A DNA stretch of 64,000 bases from UBA1268 sp002694955 (GCA_028066355.1 JALCBP010000007.1:1-64000); one strand, 5' to 3'; positions 9,078 through 18,156 are shown, numbered from the stretch's first letter. A program made the numbers and translations. The notes: generated by a model from the sequence alone, not told the origin.

Positions 9078-10211
9078 ATGAATAAAGAGACCCTGCTTCA
9101 ACTCGCGAAGACGCACGGGACACCTTTGTTTGTTATTGACCATGAAGAACTACGGAAAAATTATGCCTTATTCCGACAACACTTTCCGCGAGTACAGGCG
9201 TACTACGCTGTCAAAGTGAATAGTGACCCTATCGTTGTAGAAACATTTTATAAACTTGGCGGGAGTTTCGATGTTGCCAGCATGCAAGAGTTTCATTCTG
9301 TCTATCGTCTCATTGAAGACTTGCCGTCACAAGAACGCCAGGATTTCATTTGGGACAAAGTCATTTATGCCAATCCGATCAAGCCGGTTGAAACGCTACA
9401 AGAACTTGACCAATACAAACCACTCGTAACATTTGATAACGAGGAAGAAGTTAAGAAAATTGCAGAGCATGCACCAAACGCAGGACTGGCCCTCAGATTA
9501 CGAGTACCTAACACAGGGTCGATGGTTGAATTGTCGAGTAAATTCGGTGCCTTACCAGGTGAAGCAGTACATCTCATTGCCTGCGCGCACAATCACGGAC
9601 TTACAGTTGAAGGTGTTTCATTTCATGTAGGAAGCCAGTGCACAAATCCTGAGAATTACATTCAGGCAATTCATCTTTCAGCAGAGATTTTTGCCGAAGC
9701 AAAATCACGTGGTTTTGACTTACAGTTGCTTGATATTGGTGGTGGCTTTCCTGCCGCGTATGACGCAAGTGTTCCCGAGTTTGCAACGCTTGCAAAAAAA
9801 ATTAACTACGAACTCGATCGCTTGTTTCCAAAGTCGATTGAAATTCTCGCTGAGCCCGGACGATTTCTTGTTGCCTCGGCAGGATCTGCTGTTTCGAAAA
9901 TTATCGGCAAAGCAATTCGTAGCGACAAACTCTGTTATTACGTAAACGACGGTGTTTACCACACCTACTCGGGTATCATTTTCGACCACTGCACCTACCG
10001 GATGAAGAGTTTTAAAACCGGCCCAACTCAACTGTGCGCGGTCTTCGGACCCACGTGCGACGCGCTCGATACAATCAGCCTTGCTGAACAATTGCCCGAA
10101 CTGAACATCGGCGATTACCTCTACAGTAGCACAATTGGCGCCTATTCCGCGGCCAGTTCAACTCATTTCAATGGCTTCCCACCTGCAAAAGTAGTTCATG
10201 TAAATCGCTAG
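9078..10211 (+). CDS. Ornithine decarboxylase-type PLP enzyme (fold III)
   Basis: Pyridoxal-phosphate enzyme of the alanine racemase fold that makes putrescine. Visible landmarks: YYAVKVN with the Schiff-base Lys near residue 47, HVGSQ, the PLP-phosphate glycine loop GGGFPA, EPGRFLV, and FGPTCDALD, whose Cys-Asp pair is the catalytic CD motif of eukaryote-type ODC. Length of 377 residues is shorter than lysine/arginine enzymes and typical of this ODC/LDC group. Its position directly behind homospermidine synthase argues for ornithine as substrate, but lysine (giving cadaverine) or carboxynorspermidine cannot be fully excluded. It converges on the next minus-strand gene with only 16 bases between the stop codons. 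Confidence 0.87.
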   Translation: MNKETLLQLAKTHGTPLFVIDHEELRKNYALFRQHFPRVQAYYAVKVNSDPIVVETFYKLGGSFDVASMQEFHSVYRLIEDLPSQERQDFIWDKVIYANPIKPVETLQELDQYKPLVTFDNEEEVKKIAEHAPNAGLALRLRVPNTGSMVELSSKFGALPGEAVHLIACAHNHGLTVEGVSFHVGSQCTNPENYIQAIHLSAEIFAEAKSRGFDLQLLDIGGGFPAAYDASVPEFATLAKKINYELDRLFPKSIEILAEPGRFLVASAGSAVSKIIGKAIRSDKLCYYVNDGVYHTYSGIIFDHCTYRMKSFKTGPTQLCAVFGPTCDALDTISLAEQLPELNIGDYLYSSTIGAYSAASSTHFNGFPPAKVVHVNR

Positions 10212-10227
10212 CGTGATTCGAAAAAAG

Positions 10228-11310
10228 TTATGGCCTTTTAACTGCTTCGATAATGTGATACCCCTTCACAAGTTCCTGAGCCACGTCATTCCAACTCTGA
10301 GGTAACTGCTCCAAATACCAAGTTGGTTGCTTTGTGATCAGAAGGAGAGTACCGCCCGGTGCAAGAGCAGCCTTAGCTGAATTCACGAACATCTCGGCTA
10401 TCCGAAAATCTGAGTAGTAAGGTGGATTTGCGGTCACAAGATCATAGCACCCAGGATCGGGAACAAATCCATCGGCCTCAAGAGTGACCGTAATGTTAGG
10501 AAGATCATTTTCAGAAGCTGACTGTTGCAAGCAAGAAACGGCACGCGCTGAAGAGTCAATCGCATAAACTTCTATTGAAGGATGTCTTGCAGCGAGACCT
10601 AAGCTGACGCAGCCGGAACCACAGCCTAATTCAAGCACACGAGCACCTTCAGCCAGGTCTATAGCATTTAATAGATGACGTGCTGCTGGATCAATCCGCC
10701 GATGCGCAAAAACACCGGGACGGGTCAACGCAGTAAGCAAACGCTGATGGTCACGAAACACAATCTTGCACGTGAAATCTCTGACTTTTTTCAACGCCTT
10801 GGTTTTTCGCACGATGTAACAAACTGTTAGCGGCTTTTTTGATGAATCAGCACGCACCCTCACTTTTTCACCAGTAGCCGCCAGATGCGACCGCAACCAC
10901 TTGTCTCGAGGGTTATCGATTGCGACAACCAAAGTGCCACCGATCTCCAATGCCTGAAAGGCTGACTGCAAAACGTCTCGCGTAAATTCAGCTTCGCCTG
11001 ATTTAAAAACAGAAAGAACCGCAAGGTTATATTGTTTTCCCTGCGTATTTACGGGAACGTCGGCCTCACAATACAGGTCGAGTCCCGCAGGAAAATCAAG
11101 CCCTGAATTATTTAATAATTGCTGCTGGTATTGATCATGAAACCAGAGGCTTACCTGTGCATCTGGCCGAGTCTCGGCAAGTGTAATCGCAGCCTGCCCG
11201 CGACCAGTTGTAGTGGCCAGAATACGATTTCCGGGAATATCTCTAGCAATCATTGCAGCATGAAGTTCTGCGGGCCGAGCCGGTGGTAATTTCTCAAGAA
11301 GCGTGGACAT
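10228..11310 (-). CDS. RsmC/RlmG-like class I methyltransferase with duplicated domain
   Basis: SAM-dependent methyltransferase of the MTS family, likely N2-guanine methylation of rRNA. Like RsmC/RlmG, it has two Rossmann modules: a degenerate N-terminal one that lacks the NPPY motif and a functional C-terminal one with VLELGCGSGCVSLGLA and the catalytic ANPPYYS. ATG at 11310 is preferred because AGAGG lies 8 bases upstream; a longer frame reaches a TTG at 11385 that would overlap the preceding gene. It ends the minus-strand run purU - M16 - M16 - methyltransferase. Whether it acts on 16S (RsmC) or 23S (RlmG) cannot be told. Confidence 0.8.
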   Translation of the reverse strand: MSTLLEKLPPARPAELHAAMIARDIPGNRILATTTGRGQAAITLAETRPDAQVSLWFHDQYQQQLLNNSGLDFPAGLDLYCEADVPVNTQGKQYNLAVLSVFKSGEAEFTRDVLQSAFQALEIGGTLVVAIDNPRDKWLRSHLAATGEKVRVRADSSKKPLTVCYIVRKTKALKKVRDFTCKIVFRDHQRLLTALTRPGVFAHRRIDPAARHLLNAIDLAEGARVLELGCGSGCVSLGLAARHPSIEVYAIDSSARAVSCLQQSASENDLPNITVTLEADGFVPDPGCYDLVTANPPYYSDFRIAEMFVNSAKAALAPGGTLLLITKQPTWYLEQLPQSWNDVAQELVKGYHIIEAVKRP

Positions 11311-11362
11311 AGCAACGGCCTCTGTTCTGGCTATACCATCTTGAATCGAAGTGCTGATGGTT

Positions 11363-12865
11363 TCAGTCAAGAGGAAGTGGCTCAAGCGTGAGTGGATCTC
11401 TGAGGGGAAGTTGCTTTACTTCGCCGCCAAAAAATTCTTTCATTGTTGCTCTTCCCTCAAGGTCTCCGGGAGCAATCGCTTCCCAATCACCAACAACAAG
11501 GATAGCCATTTGTGACGGATCAAGATGCTTCTTTGCAACTCTAAGCAAATCATCCTTTGTTACCAACCTGACCTTTTCACGAAAGGTACGCCAATAGTCT
11601 TCGGGTCGATTCGTCCACTCATCATTTACGAATACCTGCAGCGTTGTTGGCTTACTCTCAAATTGACGAGGAAATGTCTCAATCAAACCCTGTTTCGCGA
11701 CTTCAATTTCTTCATCGGTAACTGGCTGCTGACGAATCAGGGCAATCTCACCAAGAACAATCTTTGTAGCCAAAGCTACTGTTGGGTTTTTGCTTTCAAA
11801 TGTAGCCTGAAAAGCTCCTGGATAATCCACTCGCTGGGACAAAATAGAACGTACTGAATACGCAAGACCTTCATTGCTCCGAACCTTCTGCATAAGCCGG
11901 CTGGTAAAGCCACCAGCACCAAGAATCTCATTCAATAAAAGCAGTGGAATAGCATCTGGGTCATCGCGAACAATTCCTCGCTTCCCAAGAACAACTTTTC
12001 CTTGTGGAATCTTCTTCTGAACGTAATAAAGGCCTGGAACAAGCTCTGCCTCCGGTATCTTAGGGTCGGAAGCGACAGGCCCCCGTTCCCAACCAGCAAA
12101 TGCCGTTTCGAGCTTTTGCAGCATTTCCTCAACAGCAAAGTCGCCAGATACTGCAACTATCATGTTCCCGGGGTGGATAATCTGAGCATGGATTGCCTGA
12201 AGCTGCTCTCGACTCATCGCCTCGATACTCAATGCTGTTGGCTGACTCGCTTCAAAATGCTTTCGGCCGTAAAGCATGGCTTTCCACTCTCGAGCCAGTA
12301 TTGATGAAGCATTATCATTGCGTTGCTTCAATGACTCAAGCAAACGTGCTTTTGCAACTTCGAGCCGCCGCTTGTCAAAAGCCGGCTTTCGCAACATGGT
12401 GACAAACAGCTTCAAACTCTCATCAAGATTATCCACTAATGAATTCATTCGTGCTGTTGTAAATGTGTTGCCAGAAGAAACAGACATTTCTGTTGCAAGA
12501 AAATCAAGCGTCTCATCGAACGTTGATGGAGTCATGTCACCTGCACCACCCTCACGAACCATTCTGGCCATTACAGAAGCCAGCCCCGGTGCAACTGCGG
12601 GATCAAGAGAGTCTCCGCCTTTGAAAGTTATTGAAATGTTTACCAGCGGAAATTCATGTGATTCTGCGACATACACAATTGTTCCGTCAGAAAGCATCCT
12701 GCGGAAATCAGCTGCACGTGGCGGTTTAAAATCAAGCGGCTGAAACTCAATTGCTTCCGGACGTGGTGGAATAGCGAAGGCTTGTGAGAGGCAAAGCACA
12801 CTCAAAGTAACCAATGCAGCCAGTGAACGCCTACAAATCAAATTCCTGAACTCCTGATGATTCAC
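11363..12865 (-). CDS. M16-family zinc-peptidase homologue, catalytically inactive subunit
   Basis: A 500-residue exported M16 (pitrilysin/MPP-like) protein with an N-terminal signal segment (LAALVTLSVLCLSQAFA). At the place where active members have HxxEH it reads GLASVMARM, so zinc ligands and catalytic Glu are missing. Overall length and the two-lobed pattern (EGGAGDMTPSTF, AVSGDFAVEEM, GGFTSRLMQKVR, EGLAYSV) are typical. Its GTG start overlaps the stop of the active M16 gene by 4 bases (GTGA), implying translational coupling and a 1:1 heterodimer, as known for other bacterial active/inactive M16 pairs. Likely periplasmic; substrate unknown. Confidence 0.88.
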   Translation of the reverse strand: MNHQEFRNLICRRSLAALVTLSVLCLSQAFAIPPRPEAIEFQPLDFKPPRAADFRRMLSDGTIVYVAESHEFPLVNISITFKGGDSLDPAVAPGLASVMARMVREGGAGDMTPSTFDETLDFLATEMSVSSGNTFTTARMNSLVDNLDESLKLFVTMLRKPAFDKRRLEVAKARLLESLKQRNDNASSILAREWKAMLYGRKHFEASQPTALSIEAMSREQLQAIHAQIIHPGNMIVAVSGDFAVEEMLQKLETAFAGWERGPVASDPKIPEAELVPGLYYVQKKIPQGKVVLGKRGIVRDDPDAIPLLLLNEILGAGGFTSRLMQKVRSNEGLAYSVRSILSQRVDYPGAFQATFESKNPTVALATKIVLGEIALIRQQPVTDEEIEVAKQGLIETFPRQFESKPTTLQVFVNDEWTNRPEDYWRTFREKVRLVTKDDLLRVAKKHLDPSQMAILVVGDWEAIAPGDLEGRATMKEFFGGEVKQLPLRDPLTLEPLPLD

Positions 12866-14442
12866 TTTACAGCCTCCTTCGCCGCGACTTGTCCCGACTT
12901 TCTTCGGTAAATTGCAACACTACGGTTTGTCTCATCGAAATAGTCCTTTGCAACTCTTTTGATGTCATCTGCCGTAACTGCTTCATATTTTGCAGGACCT
13001 TCATTGATCTCTTCCCAATCGAGCAGGGCTTCACTGAAGGCTAGTTGAATAAGGAGTGACATATTATTCTCCAGGCGACGGTAATTTGATGCTGCAACGC
13101 GATTCTTGACTTTACGAAGCTCACGATCTGACAAATCTTCAGTCTGTAGCTTTGCCAACTCTTCATACCAAGCTTGTTCGAGTTGCTCTGGAACAGCATC
13201 CCCGCGAGTCATCGCATCGAAAGAAAACAGGCCTGCGTACTTTCGGGTGTCCGAGCTTGCCGACGCTGTAGCAGCTATTCCACGACCCTCCACCATGGTT
13301 GTATAGAGACGACCTGTTCGCTCATTAAGGACTTCTGCAAGCATATCGAGTGGATAACTATCAACATGGCCTGCGGGCACAGTGTGGTAACGAATTTCTA
13401 TTGTTGGTGGAAAATCACCGACCGCATTCATTCGCTGTTCAGCCAATTGTTCGACTTCAAGCGTAACCACAGCCGGCAGTTTGTTACGGCCTGGATCGAG
13501 TCGCGAGAAGTACTGCTTGATGTACTTTTTCGCCTGCTTCGGATCAAAGTCACCCACTACAACACCAAACAAATTACCAGGGCGATAATACGTATTCCAA
13601 TACACCTGAGCCTGCTCAAAGGTGTAACTATTAAGGTCACTTGGCCAACCGATAACGGGCCAAGAATATCCGCATGAAGCCCAAAACATTGAATTGAACT
13701 GCTCCTGAAATCGACCAGTTGGTGTGCTGTCCGTACGCAGTCGCCGTTCCTCGTGAACAACATCTCGTTCTGAATAGAACTCTCGAAACACGCTATCATT
13801 CAACCGATCGCTCTCCATCCATGCCCATAATTCCAATTTATTCGATGGCACGGTGATGAAATAACAGGTTAGGTCATAGCTCGTGAAGGCATTCATGCCA
13901 CTACCACCAGCCTTCGTATAGACCTGATCAAATTCATCTTTGACAATCGTTGCAGTGGCCGGGCCAGCTTTCCCTCGACCCTGCTGCGCACGAATGAGCG
14001 TGTCGAGCTTCGTCCGCAAACTCTTGAGCCGAGGCGTGTCGTTGACTGGATCCCATGGATCGTCTATTTCTCCATTTCGATACCGTTCATACTGCTCACT
14101 TAATACGAGCTGGTTCATCTGGTCGCGGACTTTTTTCTGCTCGACTCGAAACGTGCGATCTTTATCCGGATTTCGTGTTCCAATCGTATTAGTTCCCTTG
14201 AACATCATGTGCTCAAAAAAATGGCTGATCCCCGTTATTCCTGGACGCTCATTGACACTTCCAACACGAGCAACCCAACCAGCGCTTACAACATTTGGTT
14301 GATCTGCTCTGGGAACAAGCAGAAACTGCATTCCATTCGGTAAGGTAAATTCTTCAACGGAAACTTTTTGAGCTGAAGCCGTATGAGAGAAGCCAAAAAT
14401 CATTGAAAGAAGTACGAACCAGATAAATATTTGCGACCGCAT
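12862..14442 (-). CDS. M16-family zinc metallopeptidase, active subunit
   Basis: A 526-residue secreted peptidase with signal peptide (ends near SHTASAQK) and the inverted zinc motif HFFEH at residues 74-78. The distal zinc-ligand Glu is probably in DVVHEERR. Between them there is a long charged insertion (segments DKDRTFRVEQKK and GEIDDPWDP), so the usual spacing of about 76 residues is exceeded. ATG at 14442 is chosen over an in-frame upstream start because it opens the signal peptide and has AAGGG about 9 bases upstream. It is coupled to the inactive partner encoded downstream. Probably cleaves peptides in the periplasm; a processing role for exported proteins is possible. Confidence 0.9.
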   Translation of the reverse strand: MRSQIFIWFVLLSMIFGFSHTASAQKVSVEEFTLPNGMQFLLVPRADQPNVVSAGWVARVGSVNERPGITGISHFFEHMMFKGTNTIGTRNPDKDRTFRVEQKKVRDQMNQLVLSEQYERYRNGEIDDPWDPVNDTPRLKSLRTKLDTLIRAQQGRGKAGPATATIVKDEFDQVYTKAGGSGMNAFTSYDLTCYFITVPSNKLELWAWMESDRLNDSVFREFYSERDVVHEERRLRTDSTPTGRFQEQFNSMFWASCGYSWPVIGWPSDLNSYTFEQAQVYWNTYYRPGNLFGVVVGDFDPKQAKKYIKQYFSRLDPGRNKLPAVVTLEVEQLAEQRMNAVGDFPPTIEIRYHTVPAGHVDSYPLDMLAEVLNERTGRLYTTMVEGRGIAATASASSDTRKYAGLFSFDAMTRGDAVPEQLEQAWYEELAKLQTEDLSDRELRKVKNRVAASNYRRLENNMSLLIQLAFSEALLDWEEINEGPAKYEAVTADDIKRVAKDYFDETNRSVAIYRRKSGQVAAKEAVK

Positions 14443-14629
14443 ACTCAGACCCTTTTCCCAAAAGTTCGTAACTCGCGAATTAAACATCAAAACCAAAAAA
14501 CGAATCCCCCGTAGTTATAACCCTTCGATCGCCAACGATATAGCAAAAGTCTGACGCAATGGCTGTGTATTTGTTTTCAAGCCGGCTTCTGGATCTGCCG
14601 CTGAAAAACAGAGGGCAACTCACGCCGCT

Positions 14630-15529
14630 TCAGGAGAACACTACTGTTCGCCCGCAGTGCGTAAAAACACGGTCCTCAAGCACAAGTCGAACTGCTTTTG
14701 CCAACACAATTTTCTCTACATCACGCCCTGCCTGAGCCATTTGTTTTGCCGAGAAATTGTGATCAACAGGAATAACATCTTGGGCGATAATAGGGCCCGC
14801 ATCGAGTTCTGCCGTTACGTAGTGGGCTGTTGCCCCTATTAATTTGACACCTCGTTCAAACGCTTGCTGGTACGGTGCCGCTCCTACAAAGGCAGGCAAA
14901 AAAGAGTGGTGGATGTTAATCAGTTTTTCTGAATACTGATCAACAAAATGATTGGAAAGAACTCGCATATATCGTGCGAGGACAATTACTTCGGGGGCAT
15001 AGCTGTCAATTAATTGAGCTAGGTGTTGTTCGTGAGTTTCCCGGCTTTGTTTACCGTGAGGCAAAAAATGAAAAGGGACCTCAAACTTCTCAACAAGTTC
15101 CCGCAATGTATTGTGATTGCTGATGACCGCAACAACTTTTCCAGGCAGTTCGCCCACAGTATCCAGCAAAAGTAACTCACCTAAACAGTGTGGTTCCCGA
15201 GTCGCGCAAATGACGATACGCCGCGGTTCACGCAGCACAGTTCGAACATTTGCTGTGGTGGGCAAGACGCCAACGAGTGCACTTCGGAGGTCGTCCGTGC
15301 TCTGCGTCGTGCGACAAGTCTTGGACGACACTTCAGCGCGAAAAAAAAAGTGGGAGGCCTCAGCGTCCACAAATTCCTGGTTTCTTACAATATTCCATTG
15401 GTGGGTAGCTAAAACACCTGTGATTCTATGAATCAGCCCAACCTCATCGGGACAGTCAACAAGAACAACCTCTTGAACAGATGAAGGCGTGTCGCCAATC
15501 GTTTTTGTCAATTCGGCTTCTGAATGCAT
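14630..15529 (-). CDS. purU: Formyltetrahydrofolate deformylase
   Basis: Hydrolyses 10-formyl-THF to THF and formate, balancing one-carbon and purine pools. The 299-residue protein has an N-terminal ACT domain (VLVDCPDEVGLIHRITGVL) and a C-terminal formyltransferase-like domain with NIHHSFLPAF (catalytic Asn-His), GVKLIGATAHYV and the catalytic Asp in LDAGPIIAQD. ATG at 15529 is chosen; codons upstream in the frame (to 15649) do not belong to the family. It is divergent from the tRNA-tuf operon across a 417-base spacer. The two M16 genes follow on the same strand after about 190 bases and are probably transcribed separately. Confidence 0.93.
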   Translation of the reverse strand: MHSEAELTKTIGDTPSSVQEVVLVDCPDEVGLIHRITGVLATHQWNIVRNQEFVDAEASHFFFRAEVSSKTCRTTQSTDDLRSALVGVLPTTANVRTVLREPRRIVICATREPHCLGELLLLDTVGELPGKVVAVISNHNTLRELVEKFEVPFHFLPHGKQSRETHEQHLAQLIDSYAPEVIVLARYMRVLSNHFVDQYSEKLINIHHSFLPAFVGAAPYQQAFERGVKLIGATAHYVTAELDAGPIIAQDVIPVDHNFSAKQMAQAGRDVEKIVLAKAVRLVLEDRVFTHCGRTVVFS

Positions 15530-15786
15530 TGCACCCTCAAATCGTGTTAATTCCCAAGTTCGGATCCAAAAATGACGTGACCTAATCTTGTCACCCCAAA
15601 GACTTGCAGTGACAAACGAGAAAAAAACTGGCATATAATTACAAATCAAGCAGTGTCACCTCAACGTCGGACAACCGATCAATGCATGGTGACTGGGCAC
15701 TTTTTTTGGAATGCGGGTAAAAAAATATGTAAAAACAGGACGAAACTCGGTTTCAAGAACCACTGAGGGCTCTATTCAGCCTCATG

Positions 15787-15811
15787 TTTCCACAAGATCT
15801 TGTGTTGGAAA
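15787..15811. repeat. Palindrome centred on CACAAGATCTTGTG
   Basis: A perfect 14-base palindrome (15791-15804) is extended by TTTCC on the left and GGAAA on the right with only a two-base TT insertion, making a nearly complete 25-base inverted repeat. It lies upstream of both purU and the tRNA-tuf promoter candidate, so it could be an operator; no binder is known. Confidence 0.6.
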
Positions 15812-15892
15812 TACCCAGATAAATCCTATTTTAGCTTGGTAATTCTCTGGCGGACGTCGTTTTAAAGCTGGCAATTCCTACCATTCTCGATC

Positions 15893-15920
15893 TTGCACGT
15901 CGCCAGCGAATCCGTAGACT
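15893..15920 (+). promoter_or_regulatory. Candidate sigma-70-like promoter for the tRNA-tuf operon
   Basis: TTGCAC (15893-15898), a 16-base spacer and TAGACT (15915-15920), 26 bases before the first tRNA. The following discriminator region is G/C-rich, as is common at stable-RNA promoters. Position supports it more than the match itself. Confidence 0.4.
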
Positions 15921-15946
15921 TGTTCGGTTCGCGGTCCAGAAGGCCC

Positions 15947-16019
15947 GCTAGCGTAGCTCAATTGGCAGAGCGGCTGATTTGTAATCAGCAGGTTGCGGGT
16001 TCAAGTCCCGCCGCTAGCT
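15947..16019 (+). tRNA. trnT: tRNA-Thr (anticodon TGT)
   Basis: Complete cloverleaf of 73 bases: acceptor GCTAGCG pairs with CGCTAGC, D-loop AGCTCAATTGGCAGAGC, anticodon loop TTTGTAA with TGT, T arm GCGGGTTCAAGTCCCGC, discriminator T. CCA is not encoded. First of four tRNAs leading into tuf. Confidence 0.96.
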
Positions 16020-16202
16020 CACGACGCAGCCGGATGGAAACTGTTCGACGTACTTCCTTTAGTGGAGTGGTTTGTCGTTCAGATGCCGGCGTGGAAGGAA
16101 GCCTTGCCTACCGACCGAACCGGCCACCACTTGGGCGAGGTCGATACAACATTTCAGTACTAAAACGATGATGTTTTATATCTAAAGGAGAAAAACAAGC
16201 AG

Positions 16203-16248
16203 GACTGCCGCTTGATGAGCCTTTAAGAAAGAATAAGAAGCGGTAGTT
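16203..16248 (+). other. Hairpin in the tRNA-Thr/tRNA-Tyr spacer
   Basis: GACTGCCGCTT (16203-16213) pairs with AAGCGGTAGTT (16238-16248) over 11 positions including two G-T wobbles, with a 24-base loop. It lies 20 bases before tRNA-Tyr inside a 248-base spacer that is long for a tRNA operon, so it may direct processing of the precursor or fold a small RNA. Confidence 0.4.
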
Positions 16249-16267
16249 AGAAGACAAGTAGAGCGAA

Positions 16268-16349
16268 GGGGAGTTTCCCGAGCGGTCAAAGGGGTCAGAC
16301 TGTAAATCTGATGGCATTGCCTTCGCAGGTTCGAATCCTGCACTCCCCA
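16268..16349 (+). tRNA. trnY: tRNA-Tyr (anticodon GTA)
   Basis: Class II tRNA of 82 bases with long variable arm. Acceptor GGGGAGT pairs with ACTCCCC, anticodon loop CTGTAAA with GTA, T arm GCAGGTTCGAATCCTGC, discriminator A. Confidence 0.96.
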
Positions 16350-16447
16350 CTACAATGAATCTAGACGCCCACTCAACATAAATTCAAGAAAACAAGACTA
16401 ATAACGTAATGCCGGTGGTAAGACATCTCACGTCAACAAGAAAACTA

Positions 16448-16518
16448 GCGGGTGTAGCTCAATGGTAGAGCAATAGCCTTCCAAGCTAAAGACGAGGGTT
16501 CGACTCCCTTCACCCGCT
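16448..16518 (+). tRNA. trnG: tRNA-Gly (anticodon TCC)
   Basis: 71 bases. Acceptor GCGGGTG pairs with CACCCGC, anticodon loop CTTCCAA with TCC, T arm and discriminator T normal. The outermost anticodon-stem pair is an A-A mismatch. A T-run follows the 3' end. Confidence 0.95.
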
Positions 16519-16652
16519 CTTTTTTACTGTTCCAATTCAAAAAACACGATAATTCCATGAAATATCACGTTTTGCTTCTATTCAGATGCCACAAAACGTT
16601 TAAAACTAAGGAGTCATTTCGGTACATAATCGATGCCCAGACAGCAAATTAA

Positions 16653-16724
<72 letters not shown>

Positions 16725-16896
16725 CTGCCACAAGGAGCTTTTTATAATTTGCAAATCGAGTGTCCCGTTTTTGAAAATTTAACGATACAATCTGATGTGG
16801 TTCGTATAGTCACAACAGAATAATTTTGATTTTTTACAACGAGCAGGCCAAGAAAACCTGTTCTACCTTCAACGAGGAAAGGCCAAGGAAAAGAGC

Positions 16897-18096
16897 ATGG
16901 CTAAGGATACTTTTGAGCGAACAAAACCCCACGTGAACGTCGGCACGATCGGGCACATTGACCATGGGAAAACGACGCTCACCGGTGCCCTTGTCGCCGT
17001 GCAGGCGGCAAAGGATCTGGCTGAGGCCAAGAGCTACGCAGATATTGCAAAGGGTGGAACCGTTCGAGATGAAACGAAAACGGTGACCATTGCTGTCAGT
17101 CACGTCGAATATCAAACCGAAAAGCGTCACTATGCTCATATTGACTGCCCAGGGCATGCTGACTTTGTCAAGAACATGATTACGGGCGCTGCTCAGATGG
17201 ATGGTGCCATTCTTGTTGTCAGTGCGGCTGATGGCCCTATGCCTCAGACACGTGAACACATCCTGCTGGCGCGTCAGGTGGGTGTTCCAGCACTTGTTGT
17301 TTTCTTGAATAAGGTTGACTTGGTTGATGACCCTGAATTACTTGATCTTGTCGAAATGGAGATTCGAGAACTACTGAGTAAGTACGGGTTCCCCGGAGAT
17401 GATATTCCAATCATCCGAGGTGCCAGCAAACCAGCCTATGACAGTCCGGCGGACCCCGAGGCAAGCAAGTGCATTTCAGAGCTTCTTGACGCTGTCGACT
17501 CGTATATCCCAGAGCCAGAACGAGAACTCGACAAGCCATTCCTTATGGCAATCGAGGATGTATTTTCAATCGAAGGTCGAGGTACAGTCGCGACCGGTAG
17601 AATTGAACGAGGTGTGGTGAATGTCGGTGATGAGGTTGAAATTGTCGGCTTGAAGGAAAAGGCCGATAAGACAACTGTCACCGGTGTGGAAATGTTTAAA
17701 AAAGTGCTCGACAGTGGCCAAGCAGGTGACAACGTTGGGTGTCTTCTTCGCGGAATTAATCGTGATGCAATAGAACGAGGTCAGGTCCTCGCCAAGCCTG
17801 GCACAATCAAGCCGCACAAAAAGTTTGAGTGCGAAGTCTACGTTCTTTCGAAAGAAGAGGGTGGTCGTCACACACCGTTCTTTGCTGGATATCGTCCGCA
17901 GTTCTACTTCCGGACAACTGACGTGACTGGTGCAACAAAATTGATGGGTGGAGTCGAGATGGTTTCCCCTGGTGATAACGTCAAGATGGAAGTCGAACTA
18001 ATGGTGCCAATTGCAATGGATGATGGCGTACGCTTCGCTATTCGTGAAGGTGGCCGAACTGTTGGATCGGGGGTTGTTACGAAGATCCTTGACTGA
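16897..18096 (+). CDS. tuf: Translation elongation factor Tu
   Basis: GTPase that brings aminoacyl-tRNA to the ribosome. 399 residues with G1 GHIDHGKT (19-26), G3 DCPGH (83-87) and G4 NKVD (138-141), followed by complete domains 2 and 3. Switch I is unusual: the nearly universal RGITI is replaced by KTVTI (61-65); the Mg-binding Thr is kept as Thr64 but the Arg and Gly are lost and the preceding segment (AKGGTVRDET) is also different. I recall the same form from Rhodopirellula EF-Tu, so this is lineage-typical rather than damage. AGGAAAG-like sites precede the ATG. Four tRNA genes lie upstream and tRNA-Trp downstream. Confidence 0.98.
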   Translation: MAKDTFERTKPHVNVGTIGHIDHGKTTLTGALVAVQAAKDLAEAKSYADIAKGGTVRDETKTVTIAVSHVEYQTEKRHYAHIDCPGHADFVKNMITGAAQMDGAILVVSAADGPMPQTREHILLARQVGVPALVVFLNKVDLVDDPELLDLVEMEIRELLSKYGFPGDDIPIIRGASKPAYDSPADPEASKCISELLDAVDSYIPEPERELDKPFLMAIEDVFSIEGRGTVATGRIERGVVNVGDEVEIVGLKEKADKTTVTGVEMFKKVLDSGQAGDNVGCLLRGINRDAIERGQVLAKPGTIKPHKKFECEVYVLSKEEGGRHTPFFAGYRPQFYFRTTDVTGATKLMGGVEMVSPGDNVKMEVELMVPIAMDDGVRFAIREGGRTVGSGVVTKILD

Positions 18097-18156
18097 TTTT
18101 CTGACTCTTGATTTGTTCGGTGGCCAGAGCCTTTGCCATCGTTAGAAAAGTTACTC

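Larger units (their letters stand above)
15530..15946. other. Divergent intergenic region purU / tRNA-tuf operon
   Basis: Non-coding 417 bases between two divergent units. It holds a small hairpin (TGAGG...CCTCA around 15764-15784), the inverted repeat at 15787-15811 and the candidate tRNA promoter at 15893-15920, listed separately. Nothing else is supported. Confidence 0.6.

Noticed and set aside
15893..16350. Open frames over the tRNA cluster (for example with SVAQLAERL or GSAGFEPAKA-like peptides)
   Set aside because: They are translations of tRNA genes in sense or antisense direction, a well-known annotation artefact; the tRNA cloverleafs explain the sequence fully.
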